Below are positions 25,900 through 34,207 of a DNA stretch of 64,000 nt, in pieces. Source of the DNA: Clostridia bacterium (GTDB lineage Bacteria > Bacillota_A > Clostridia > Christensenellales > Aristaeellaceae). Within the stretch, counting starts at the first letter, position 1; every line of letters starts with the position of its first letter. Made by a program: the position numbers and the translations under genes. Location: positions 1 through 64,000 of the forward strand of contig JAFWQM010000145.1 in the NCBI GenBank assembly GCA_017509065.1. Direction: 5' to 3'. The notes beneath the pieces were generated by a model that did not search any database, had not been told where the DNA came from, and was given only the letters and a program-made list of their open reading frames with translations.

Positions 25900-26510
25900 C
25901 TCTCCTTTAGTTCGCCGAACAGTACCGCATCCGGATCGGGCGCAATAGCCGTAAAGGCGGATACGTCCTCTCCATATTGTCTGAGATGGTCTATGGCCTT
26001 GGGGTCCCCGTGAGATGCCGCCTTTCGGTAGCACAGGATTGCCTGCTGCCGATTGCCGACAGCGGCATAAGCGCTCCCCAGATTGCAGAGGATCATTCCA
26101 TCGGAATCGATGCCGGTTTTTTCCAGCCACTCCACGGCCTTTTGGGGATCAGGCTCAACACCGAGACCCTGGATATAGCACACGGCCAGATTGTTCATGG
26201 CCCTTGGAAAGTCCATTTTGGCAGCCTTTTCATACCATCGGAAAGCCTGTGTTTGATCTGATTCACAGCCAATGCCATAACAGAAGCAGAACCCCAGATC
26301 GGTACATCCGATGGGATCCCCTTGTTCCGCCAGTTCCCCGAAAACTTCAAATGCCTTTTCCGGGTCGGCTTTTCCGTCCGTGCGGTTCATCCAGACATAA
26401 GCCTGGGCTACTCGCGACTTGGCATCGCTGCCGGAAAAACATGCCGCGGCCTTGTCCCATTCCTCCGCGCGATAGGCTGCATATCCGTCATCGAACAAAT
26501 TTCTGTCCAT
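25896..26510 (-). CDS. Sel1-repeat (TPR-like) protein
   Basis: A 204-residue protein built of Sel1-type helical repeats. Clear units are AFEVFGELAEQGDPIGCTDL, AFRWYEKAAKMDFPRAMNNL and AVEWLEKTGIDSDGMILCNL, followed by AILCYRKAASHGDPKAIDHL. It has no signal peptide or transmembrane segment. Such proteins are usually adaptor scaffolds for protein-protein contact; no partner can be named. It lies on the minus strand after the rpsI terminator, with its own terminator at 25781-25824, and is flanked at its 3' end by an rpsI-like tail. This suggests it arrived by insertion. Confidence 0.8.
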   Translation of the reverse strand: MDRNLFDDGYAAYRAEEWDKAAACFSGSDAKSRVAQAYVWMNRTDGKADPEKAFEVFGELAEQGDPIGCTDLGFCFCYGIGCESDQTQAFRWYEKAAKMDFPRAMNNLAVCYIQGLGVEPDPQKAVEWLEKTGIDSDGMILCNLGSAYAAVGNRQQAILCYRKAASHGDPKAIDHLRQYGEDVSAFTAIAPDPDAVLFGELKES

Positions 26511-26554
26511 TCATCGTCTTTTCCCTTTGTATAGCTTTTTCCGTTTGTCTTGCT

Positions 26555-26584
26555 AAAAAAAAAGCGCCCACCGAAGTGAGCGCT
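26555..26584 (-). terminator. Terminator of the rplM-rpsI operon (UUCG tetraloop)
   Basis: Minus-strand stem AGCGCTCAC / GTGGGCGCT (one wobble) closed by a TTCG tetraloop and followed by eight or more Ts (plus-strand coordinates 26563-26584 for the stem, A-run 26555-26563). It lies 15 bases after the rpsI stop. Confidence 0.9.
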
Positions 26585-26598
26585 GCCATTCTGAACGA

Positions 26599-26988
26599 TT
26601 AGCGCTTGCTGAACTGGGGCGCGCGACGAGCGGCTTTAAGGCCGTACTTCTTGCGTTCCTTCATGCGGGGGTCACGGGTGAGGAAGCCGGCTTTTTTCAG
26701 GGCTTCGCGCAGTTCGGGATTCACCTTGCACAGGGCGCGGCTAATGCCGTGACGGATAGCGCCGGCCTGGCCGGTGAGGCCGCCGCCGCGAACGTTGACC
26801 AGCACGTCGAAGCTGCCGCCGACGTTGACCAGGTTCATGGGCTGACGAACGGTCATTTTCAGGGTTTCGAGACCGAAATAATCGTCGATATCGCGCTTGT
26901 TAATCAAAACTTTGCCTTCACCGGGCACGAGACGCACACGGGCGACCGCGGACTTCCGACGGCCAACGGCGTTAAAATCATTTGCCAT
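26599..26988 (-). CDS. rpsI: 30S ribosomal protein S9
   Basis: A 129-residue S9 protein, full length. [31 protein letters not shown] at its start and the C-terminal [19 protein letters not shown] tail, which reaches the ribosomal P-site tRNA, are both complete. It is co-transcribed with rplM (24-base gap), the usual bacterial pair. The ribosome site AAGGAG stands before ATG 26988. Confidence 0.98.
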   Translation of the reverse strand: MANDFNAVGRRKSAVARVRLVPGEGKVLINKRDIDDYFGLETLKMTVRQPMNLVNVGGSFDVLVNVRGGGLTGQAGAIRHGISRALCKVNPELREALKKAGFLTRDPRMKERKKYGLKAARRAPQFSKR

Positions 26989-27012
26989 GATCGTTTACTC
27001 CTTCCGCTTCGC

Positions 27013-27447
27013 TTACTTGATGAGTTCCAGCTTTTCGGGCTTCTGCGCAGCCTGTTCATGTTCGGGGCCGGCATAGATGCGCAGTTTGGAGGCCATCTGA
27101 CGGCCCAGGGGGCCCTTGGGCAGCATGCCCACGATGGCGTGGCGCACCGCGAATTCGGGCTTTTCAGCAATCAGCTTGCGGTACTTGGTTTCTTTCAGAC
27201 CGCCGGCATAACCGGAGTGATGGTAATAAATCTTCTGGTCCAGCTTTTTGCCGGTCAGAACGATCTTGGAAGCGTTCACGATGATCACGTGATCGCCGGT
27301 ATCCACATGGGGGGTATAGATGGGCTTGTTCTTGCCGCGCAGGATATTGGCCACCTGGCTGGCGAGACGACCAAGCACCATGCCGTCCGCATCAACGACA
27401 TACCACTTGCGCTCTACGTTCTGCGCATTTGCCATAAAGGTGTTCAA
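27013..27447 (-). CDS. rplM: 50S ribosomal protein L13
   Basis: A 144-residue L13. Core motifs [45 protein letters not shown] and YAGPEHEHQ-like ending (here [13 protein letters not shown]) are intact. The start is TTG at 27447: AAGGAGG stands 8 bases before it, and the resulting MNTFMA matches the usual L13 N-terminus, whereas ATG 27435 is about 20 bases from that site. It is the first gene of the operon. Confidence 0.97.
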   Translation of the reverse strand: MNTFMANAQNVERKWYVVDADGMVLGRLASQVANILRGKNKPIYTPHVDTGDHVIIVNASKIVLTGKKLDQKIYYHHSGYAGGLKETKYRKLIAEKPEFAVRHAIVGMLPKGPLGRQMASKLRIYAGPEHEQAAQKPEKLELIK

Positions 27448-27449
27448 GT

Positions 27450-27556
27450 GAATTTCCTCCTTGAAATCAGGTCAGCTTCGTGTTGCCTTCCCGTGATGGT
27501 CGCACGTTCCGGCGATTGTACAATAGCACCCGGGGCTAGCGGAGTCTATTGATGCA
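27450..27556 (-). ncRNA. Probable L13 leader RNA (autoregulatory 5' UTR)
   Basis: The 110-base transcript leader before rplM is G+C-rich and structured, and contains the segments ACTCCGCTAGCCCCGGGTG, GGAACGTGCGACC and GGGAAGGCAACACGAAGC. The length and position agree with the L13 leader described for Firmicutes, by which free L13 is thought to repress its own operon. I recall its conserved core only approximately, so this is a moderate call. A covariance-model search would settle it. Confidence 0.6.
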
Positions 27557-27562
27557 TCGGAT

Positions 27563-27591
27563 AGTATACGAAATCTTTCACAATTTGTCAA
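27563..27591 (-). promoter_or_regulatory. Consensus sigma-A promoter of rplM-rpsI
   Basis: Minus strand: TTGACA (plus 27586-27591), 17-base spacer, TATACT (plus 27563-27568). This is one mismatch from perfect consensus, as expected for a ribosomal operon. Confidence 0.9.
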
Positions 27592-27814
27592 GAATTTTTC
27601 AATATTTTCTTTCGGGCAAATTCCGCCCGCCGCGGCGGTTACTGCCCGGGAACAGCATCCTTAACAGGCGCTCACGGGGATGATGGGCTGGCTGCATTCC
27701 GGCAAATTGAAAAAAACCAAACCAATAAAGCTACCTTCCCGGATCATGAATAAAAATCAGAAAGGTGTACCTTATTGAATGATAATTTTTCTTTATGAAA
27801 ACCTATGTGAATGG

Positions 27815-27843
27815 TTGACGTGAGTACCATTTTCTGCTAATAT
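27815..27843 (+). promoter_or_regulatory. Promoter of the LRR/Ig surface protein gene
   Basis: TTGACG (27815-27820), 17 bases, TAATAT (27838-27843), in an AT-rich stretch. It leaves a 5' UTR of about 70 bases before ATG 27922. The 220 bases between the divergent rplM promoter and this one hold nothing else recognisable. Confidence 0.75.
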
Positions 27844-27921
27844 GATATTTGTAAAAATAGGATAAGAAAATTCAAAAAATATACATCATTTGAAACAACA
27901 TTCTTTAGGAGGGGGACATTC

Positions 27922-30801
27922 ATGAAAAAGAGATTCCTGATTCTGGCGCTTCTGGTTCTCATCGCCTTAGCGCTGCCGCTGCTGGCCAACGCGGATACCA
28001 GCGGCACCTGCGGCGAAAACCTGTCTTGGACACTGACGAACAGCGGTGTTCTGACCATTTCAGGGACAGGGGACATTACGGAGTGTGCTTTTTATAATAA
28101 CAGCGACGTGAAAACCGTGAAGATTCAGAACGGCGTCAACGGCATAGGCAATTATGCTTTCTATGATTGCAGCAACCTGACAAGCGTGACGATTCCCAAC
28201 AGCGTCACGAACATTGGCATGTATGCTTTCTGGGGCTGCAGCAGTCTGACGAGCGTGACGATTCCCGGCAATGTCGTCAGCATTGGTCAAAGTGCTTTCG
28301 GGAAATGCAGCAGTCTGACGAGTGTGACGATCCCAAACAGCATTACGAGTATTGTGCATGGCACTTTCTGGGGCTGCAGCAGCCTGACGGGCGTGACGAT
28401 TCCGAACAGCGTTACGAGTATTGGCGAAGTTGCTTTTGAGGGCTGCAGCAGTCTGACGAGCGTGACGATCCCGAACAGCGTCACCAGCATTGGCGCTTAT
28501 GCTTTCCGTGGCTGTACCAGCCTGACGAGCGTGACGATCCCCAACAGCGTCACCGAAATTGGCTATCGTGCTTTCTATGGCTGCAGCAGCCTGACGGATG
28601 TATATTACACTGGAACAGAAGCGCAATGGAATACCATCACCATCGGCTCAGATAATAACTGCTTGACCGACGCGACCATTCATTTCAATTATGGGGCTGG
28701 CCCTACCATCATCGCCAGCGGCACCTGGGGCAACCTGACCTGGACACTGGATAATAATGGGCTGTTGATCATCTCCGGCACAGGAGCAATGAAAGATCTT
28801 TATGAAAGCGTAAAAGCTCCGTGGGGAGTGTATGTCATCAATCAGGTCGAGATTCAGCAAGGCGTGACTAGCATTGGCAATTATGCTTTCTTTGAATATA
28901 GCAGTTTGACGAGTGTGACGATCCCGAACAGCGTCACCAGCATTGGCGAAGGTGCTTTCGCGTTCTGCAAGATGCTGAAAAAAATCGATTTGGCATCCGG
29001 CAACAACAGCTTTTGTTCCGTCAATGGCGTTATAATGAATAAAGCAAAAACAAAAATTATTACGTGCCCTGCCGGAAAGACGGGTACCTATGTTATCCCG
29101 TCCAGTGTCAGCATCATTGGTGTTTATGCTTTCGCTGGTTGCAGCAGCCTGACGAGCGTGACGATCCCGAACAGCGTCACCAGCATTGACGCTTATGCTT
29201 TCCGTGGCTGTACCAGCCTGACGAGCATGACGATTCCAAACAGCGTCACCAGTATTGGGTATTTAGCTTTCTCTGACTGCAGCAGCTTGACGAGTGTGAC
29301 AATCCCGAACAGCGTCACCAGCATTGATAAAGGGGCTTTCATTTGTTGCAGCAGTGATTTGACCATTTCTTGTTACTCCGGTTCGACAGCTTACGATTAT
29401 GCTATAGCTAATAATATCAAAGTATTATTATTAGATACCAAACCTGTCATCACCACTCAGCCCACTAACAAGACGGTAAACGAAGGCGCGAAAGCAACGT
29501 TCAAAGTGGTCGCCACCGACGCGACAGGCTATCAATGGTATTACCGGAAACCTGATAACTCAACATGGTACGCGGTGAGCAACGGCGGTACTTCGGCCAC
29601 CTATACCCTTACGACAGCGGCGCGGCACAACGGCTACAAATATCGCGTCAAAGTATCCAACAGCGCAGGATATGTTTACTCGAACATTGTCACCCTGACG
29701 GTAAATCTCAAACCCGTCATCACCACGCAGCCGAGTAACAAGAAGGTGAACGAAGGGGCAAAGGCGACGTTCAAGGTCGTTGCTACCGGCGCGACCGGGT
29801 ATCAGTGGCATTACCAGAAACCGAACGACGCCACATGGTACGCGGTGAGCAGTAACGGTACCAGCGCCACATATTCATTGACGACAGCGGCGCGGCATAA
29901 CGGCTATAAGTATAAGGTTAAGGTGTCCAACAACGCGGGGTATGTATACTCGAACATCGTAACTCTGACGGTAAATCTCAAGCCCGTCATCACAACCCAG
30001 CCCAGCAATCAAAAAGTAAACGAAGGGGCAAAGGCGACCTTCAAAGTGGTCGCTACGGGTGCGACCGGGTATCAGTGGCATTACCTGAAACCAAAAGACT
30101 CTACCTGGTACGCGGTGAGCAATAACGGCACATCGGCGTCTTACATCTTGACGACATCAGCGCGGCACAACGGCTATAAGTATAAGGTCAAGGTATCCAA
30201 CAGCGTGGGATATGTTTGGTCGAACGTGGTCACGCTGACGGTGACAACCGCCGCGAAGCCCACCATCACCACGCAGCCCGCGAATCAGACGGTGAACGAG
30301 GGAGCGAAAGCGACATTCAAGGTGGTCGCCACCAATGCCGACAGTTATCAGTGGCATTACCAGAAGCCGAACGATTCCACCTGGACCGCAGTAAGCAATA
30401 ACGGCACGTCAGCGACTTATACCCTGACAACAGCAGCGCGGCACAACGGTTATAAGTATAAGGTCAAGGTGTCCAACAGTGCAGGATACGTCTGGTCGAA
30501 CACCGTCACGCTGACTGTAAAATCTGGTTCCAAGCCTGTCATCACAGGCCAGCCGTCAAACGTCTTTGTTGTAGCTGGTATGACAGCCACCTTCAAAGTA
30601 ACCGCTACCGGCGCGATGAGCTATCAGTGGTACTATCAGAAGCCGGGCGAAACCACCTGGAACGCGGTGACTAATAACGGCGCGTCGGCTACCTACACAT
30701 TTACTGCCGCCGTTCGCTACAATGGATACAAATACAAGTGCTTGGTGACGAACGCCGTCGGAAGCGTAGAATCTAATGTCGTTACACTGACCGTTAAATA
30801 A
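27922..30801 (+). CDS. Secreted BspA-type leucine-rich-repeat protein with five Ig-like repeats
   Basis: A 959-residue exported protein. Signal peptide at residues 1-24 (FLILALLVLIALALPLLANA). Two BspA modules follow, each opening with an SGTxG-x-LxWTLxxxGxLxISGTG unit (near 30 and 262) and continuing with 23-residue LRR_5 repeats of the form TSIGxxAFxGCSSLTSVTIPNSV. From about residue 507 to the end come five Ig-like domains of about 90 residues, each starting KPVITTQPxNxxVNEGAKATFKV. There is no LPXTG sorting signal, no S-layer domain and no C-terminal membrane anchor, so it is released or held by an unknown partner. AGGAGGGGG precedes the ATG. BspA relatives bind host or matrix proteins or other bacteria; the ligand here is unknown. 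Confidence 0.9.
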   Translation: MKKRFLILALLVLIALALPLLANADTSGTCGENLSWTLTNSGVLTISGTGDITECAFYNNSDVKTVKIQNGVNGIGNYAFYDCSNLTSVTIPNSVTNIGMYAFWGCSSLTSVTIPGNVVSIGQSAFGKCSSLTSVTIPNSITSIVHGTFWGCSSLTGVTIPNSVTSIGEVAFEGCSSLTSVTIPNSVTSIGAYAFRGCTSLTSVTIPNSVTEIGYRAFYGCSSLTDVYYTGTEAQWNTITIGSDNNCLTDATIHFNYGAGPTIIASGTWGNLTWTLDNNGLLIISGTGAMKDLYESVKAPWGVYVINQVEIQQGVTSIGNYAFFEYSSLTSVTIPNSVTSIGEGAFAFCKMLKKIDLASGNNSFCSVNGVIMNKAKTKIITCPAGKTGTYVIPSSVSIIGVYAFAGCSSLTSVTIPNSVTSIDAYAFRGCTSLTSMTIPNSVTSIGYLAFSDCSSLTSVTIPNSVTSIDKGAFICCSSDLTISCYSGSTAYDYAIANNIKVLLLDTKPVITTQPTNKTVNEGAKATFKVVATDATGYQWYYRKPDNSTWYAVSNGGTSATYTLTTAARHNGYKYRVKVSNSAGYVYSNIVTLTVNLKPVITTQPSNKKVNEGAKATFKVVATGATGYQWHYQKPNDATWYAVSSNGTSATYSLTTAARHNGYKYKVKVSNNAGYVYSNIVTLTVNLKPVITTQPSNQKVNEGAKATFKVVATGATGYQWHYLKPKDSTWYAVSNNGTSASYILTTSARHNGYKYKVKVSNSVGYVWSNVVTLTVTTAAKPTITTQPANQTVNEGAKATFKVVATNADSYQWHYQKPNDSTWTAVSNNGTSATYTLTTAARHNGYKYKVKVSNSAGYVWSNTVTLTVKSGSKPVITGQPSNVFVVAGMTATFKVTATGAMSYQWYYQKPGETTWNAVTNNGASATYTFTAAVRYNGYKYKCLVTNAVGSVESNVVTLTVK
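28140..29350 (+). repeat. Array of 69-base leucine-rich-repeat units
   Basis: Tandem 69-base units, each carrying the near-identical core AGCGTGACGATYCCNAACAG, are seen in two blocks (about 28140-28610 and 28860-29350). They encode the LRR_5 repeats of the surface protein. The close match at DNA level implies recent duplication or gene conversion and a potential for copy-number change. Confidence 0.85.
29440..30801 (+). repeat. Five tandem Ig-domain repeats of about 270 bases
   Basis: Five direct repeats starting near 29440, 29707, 29977, 30254 and 30529, each with AACGAAGGNGCRAARGC-like and GCGCGGCACAACGGCTA-like cores. Copies 1-4 are close to each other; the fifth is diverged (VVAGMTATFKV, AVRYNGYKY), as is common for the terminal copy of an array. 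Confidence 0.85.
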
Positions 30802-30819
30802 AAAAAATAAGCTATACAG

Positions 30820-30853
30820 CAAAGCGCTGTCCCATCGCCGGGGCAGCGCTTTG
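30820..30853. terminator. Bidirectional terminator between convergent genes
   Basis: CAAAGCGCTGTCCC (30820-30833) pairs with GGGGCAGCGCTTTG (30840-30853) over 14 positions with one wobble. T-rich sequence lies on both sides (a plus-strand A-run at 30798-30808 serves the minus strand; GTTTTT at 30860-30865 is weaker). It separates the surface-protein gene from the convergent helicase gene. Confidence 0.8.
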
Positions 30854-30864
30854 TTCATAAGTTT

Positions 30865-33800
30865 TTACTTTTCATCAAACAGCGACAGGATGTCCTTCTC
30901 GGTCAGCTTTGTGGGCATCTCCTCACCCGGCGTGATGAGCTTGTCGAAAAGGCGGCGCTTGCGGTCGCTCATTTTGAGCACCTGTTCCTCGATGGAGTGA
31001 TGCACCACCAGGCGCAGCACTTCTACCTTCTTCGTCTGCCCGATTCGGTGCGCGCGGCCGGTGGCCTGTTCCTCCGTGGTGGGGTTCCACCATGGATCGT
31101 AGTGGATCACCAGGTCCGCGCCGGTCAGGTTCAGACCGGTGCCGCCCGCTTTGAGCGATACCAGGAACACGTTTGTCTCACCGCCGTTAAAGCGCTCGGT
31201 CAACTCCAGGCGCATGGCGGGCGGCGTGTCGCCGTCAAGGTACAGACAGGGAATGCCCTCCTGGTTCAGGCGCTTTTCGATGATGCGCAGCATGGACGTG
31301 AATTGGGAGAAAATCAGCGCGCGCCGTCCCGCGGCAAGGGAACCGGGCAGCACGTCCATCAGCAGCTCCAGCTTGCCGCTCATGCCGTCGTAATCCGGTA
31401 GGCACAGCACGGGATGGCAGCAGATTTGCCTAAGCTCCGTGATGGCGGACAGCACCTCCGCGCGGCCGCGGCCCAGGCCTCTGTCCTGCAGAATTCGGTT
31501 CACACGCTCACGCTTTTGAAGCAGCGCCGCATCGTATACTCTGCGCTGCTCGGGCGGCAGCTCGGCCATCAGCACGCTTTCCAGCTTTTCCGGCAGTTCG
31601 CCCAGCACGTCGGCTTTTACGCGGCGCATCAGGAACGGGCGGATGCGCCGGCGCAGGTCGTCGGCATTTTGCCCCTCGCCCCAGCGGCGCAGGAAATCGG
31701 TGTAGCGCGGCAGGTAGCCGGGCAGCACGAAATCGAACAGGCTCCACAGCTCGCCCGCATGGTTTTCCATGGGCGTGCCTGTCAGCGCGATGCGGGTTTC
31801 GGCGGTCAGTAGCTTCACCGCGTGCGCGCCGACGCTCTGCGCGTTCTTGATCTGCTGGGCTTCGTCCAGGATGGCGAAGCGGAAGGAAATGTCCTTCATG
31901 AGCAGGATGTCCCGCCGGATGAGGGGATAGCTCGTGACGATCAGGTCGGGCGCTTCTCCGCTCCGCAGCGTTTCAATCTGCTCCGCCCGGGTGGCCTGGC
32001 CGCCGCTGAGCAGCATCACAGAAAGCTCAGGGGTGAACCGCGCGCATTCGCTGAGCCAATTGTAGGTCAGGGAGGTTGGCGCGACGATCAGGGAAGGTTT
32101 GCGGTCGGGGCTGTTCTGCTTAACCGACAGCAGCGCGGACAGCATCTGCACCGTTTTGCCAAGGCCCATGTCGTCCGCCAGGATGCCGCCCATACCCAGC
32201 GCGTGGAGCGACAGCAGCCAGGCAAAGCCGCGCTCCTGGTAGGGCCTGAGACAGCTGATCGGCGGAGGAGGCGGCGTAAAGGACAGCGACGCGGCCTGCT
32301 CTGCCTGAGCGTCCAATTGAACATCCAGTCCGTTTTCCCTGATCAGCGCAGCCAGGTATGCCGCCCAGTACGCGCCGAGATCCTGTCTGCCGGAGACGTC
32401 CACGGTTTCCATCATGGCTTCCGCCAGCGGCTGCCATTCGGCGGAATCGGAAAGGTCAAGATAATCCCCGGACTTGAAGCGGAAATAACGCCGCCGCTTC
32501 CGCAGCGCTTCCAGCAGGGGATACAGCTCTTCGACGGGCGTGTCGCCGTCGAGCATTTCCAGCTGCAGTTGTCCGCCGCGCAGGCGGAGCGCTCCCCGGA
32601 ACAGCGGCTTTTTGGGCGTCATGCGTTTGAAATCATTGCTGAAAAACACCTCGGCGCACTGCGTCAGGCGGTTTGCGCCTTCGGTGACAAAATCGTAAAT
32701 CTTTTCGTTTCCGCTCAGGTAAACGTGTTTTTTGTATATGTGGAACCCGTCCCGCGCCAGTTCGTCCAGCACGGAGCGCTCCGCGGCGGCGTCGCGCAGC
32801 AGCAGCGCGTCGACGGGCGCGCTCGCGGGATCAAAGGGATCAAGCTCCACCTGGCCGTAGGAAAAGGAAACCTTCGCCGTCACGTCGCCGTCTTCCTTGT
32901 CCAGATACACCCGCGCTTTCAGCGGTATGCGCAGGAAATGGCTTTCCAGCGCCGGATCGATGGTCACGGACGCTTCGCGCAGCAGGAAGGGCAGCAATTC
33001 GCTCATCACGCGCTGGGTGTCCTGCGCGGCAAAGCTTACGGTGGTCTCCCGGCCGGAGGCAAACCGATGCACCGCGGAAACGAGTTCCTGTTCCTCCTGG
33101 GGCAGCTGCAGGCATTCCCCGTCCGCTAAAATGAAGCGGTAGTCCTTTGTCAGCGGGATGAGCGTTTCGGGCAGCTCCGCCGTCATGCTCAGCTTCTGCG
33201 GCGTGCCGGACAAAAGGAAGTTCAGCGGCAGCGGACGGTTCCTGATCCCCTGCACCTGATACTGTATGCCCTTCACATGCAGCGTGAAGGGAAGGCTGCC
33301 CAGCGCTTCCAGCACGCGCACCGCGGCGCGCGGCGGAAGCAGCAGCATTCGCGCGTCCATGCCGGTCATCACCCGGCTGCTCCCAAATTCACAGCACTCC
33401 GCCAGAATATCCAGCAGCGCGTTTTCCTTTTCGCTGAACCGCATCCACTGCGGATTGTATACAAAGCCCTTGCCGAAGGGAAGCGCTTCGCCAGTCTCCC
33501 GGCATTCCAGAAAACGGGGAATGTGGCGGACGACGTACAGCCTGTCTTCGCCGATTTTCAGGCCGATGCGGATTCCTTCGCGGGTCAGAAACAAAGCGGG
33601 GGACAGGCGGATTCCGTCGGTTTCCGGCAGCATTCCGGCCACCGCCTGAAAGAGTGCGGGGGCGGCAAGCTGCGCCCGGTGCTTTTCCATGTCCTGGATC
33701 ACGCCGCTTTCCAGCGCCGTCAGCGCGGCGGCTACGCTATGGGCACAGGGATAGCAGTCGCAATCGCAGCGGATCTGGCCCGCTGAAACGACCACAATAT

Positions 33801-33954
33801 GGCGCTCGTCACCCGACACGATATAGTAAGCTTCATCCCTCTGCTCATCCCGGACGCGCCTGGCTTCCCGCACCAGCGCACGATGGAAAATGGCGCTGCC
33901 CCGGGCAAAGATTTCTTCCCCGGCCTGTTCCCGCAGCATCTCTTCCGTCAACAT
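30865..33954 (-). CDS. SNF2-family helicase with SWIM zinc finger (HepA-like)
   Basis: A 1029-residue ATP-dependent DNA translocase. An N-terminal SWIM zinc finger (CDCDCYPCAH, about residues 63-73) and a bacterial SNF2 associated domain precede the helicase core. Motif I is DDMGLGKT near 590, motif II DEAQ near 695, motif III LTGTPMENHAGELWSLFDFV after it, and motif VI QATGRAHRIGQT near 965. Start ATG 33954 is preceded by TTGGAGGCTGC; an in-frame ATG 9 codons upstream lacks a ribosome site. Bacterial relatives are linked to transcription recycling or DNA repair, and no specific role can be assigned. It is the lone gene on its strand here. Confidence 0.92.
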   Translation of the reverse strand: MLTEEMLREQAGEEIFARGSAIFHRALVREARRVRDEQRDEAYYIVSGDERHIVVVSAGQIRCDCDCYPCAHSVAAALTALESGVIQDMEKHRAQLAAPALFQAVAGMLPETDGIRLSPALFLTREGIRIGLKIGEDRLYVVRHIPRFLECRETGEALPFGKGFVYNPQWMRFSEKENALLDILAECCEFGSSRVMTGMDARMLLLPPRAAVRVLEALGSLPFTLHVKGIQYQVQGIRNRPLPLNFLLSGTPQKLSMTAELPETLIPLTKDYRFILADGECLQLPQEEQELVSAVHRFASGRETTVSFAAQDTQRVMSELLPFLLREASVTIDPALESHFLRIPLKARVYLDKEDGDVTAKVSFSYGQVELDPFDPASAPVDALLLRDAAAERSVLDELARDGFHIYKKHVYLSGNEKIYDFVTEGANRLTQCAEVFFSNDFKRMTPKKPLFRGALRLRGGQLQLEMLDGDTPVEELYPLLEALRKRRRYFRFKSGDYLDLSDSAEWQPLAEAMMETVDVSGRQDLGAYWAAYLAALIRENGLDVQLDAQAEQAASLSFTPPPPPISCLRPYQERGFAWLLSLHALGMGGILADDMGLGKTVQMLSALLSVKQNSPDRKPSLIVAPTSLTYNWLSECARFTPELSVMLLSGGQATRAEQIETLRSGEAPDLIVTSYPLIRRDILLMKDISFRFAILDEAQQIKNAQSVGAHAVKLLTAETRIALTGTPMENHAGELWSLFDFVLPGYLPRYTDFLRRWGEGQNADDLRRRIRPFLMRRVKADVLGELPEKLESVLMAELPPEQRRVYDAALLQKRERVNRILQDRGLGRGRAEVLSAITELRQICCHPVLCLPDYDGMSGKLELLMDVLPGSLAAGRRALIFSQFTSMLRIIEKRLNQEGIPCLYLDGDTPPAMRLELTERFNGGETNVFLVSLKAGGTGLNLTGADLVIHYDPWWNPTTEEQATGRAHRIGQTKKVEVLRLVVHHSIEEQVLKMSDRKRRLFDKLITPGEEMPTKLTEKDILSLFDEK

Positions 33955-34094
33955 GAAGCAGCCTCCAAAAAGAAAATGCACATCCTTCTATAATACGACG
34001 CGCGTTTCTTTTTCCCTGCCGGAAAGAAAAATGAAAATTCACGAAAGACGTAATACTGGAAGTCGAAGCGCTGTGCGTTTTCGACAATCCGTAT

Positions 34095-34123
34095 TTGACG
34101 GACGGGAGAATTCATTGTATAAT
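34095..34123 (+). promoter_or_regulatory. Promoter for the DUF5711-hemW pair
   Basis: TTGACG (34095-34100), 17-base spacer, perfect TATAAT (34118-34123), about 85 bases before ATG 34208. Confidence 0.8.
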
Positions 34124-34207
34124 AATCACGGTTCCGTTGTATTTCCTTAACATATCGGAAATCATCCAACGTATTTTCCAGGAAGGTTCTCGGAGGCGGC
34201 GACATAC

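Noticed and set aside
28140..29350. Regularly spaced repeats that could be mistaken for a CRISPR array
   Set aside because: The units are 69 bases, stay in one reading frame and encode leucine-rich repeats; the intervals are not unique spacers.
31822..33129. Plus-strand open frame of 435 codons inside the helicase region
   Set aside because: Antisense to the SNF2 gene, whose motifs are complete and in frame.
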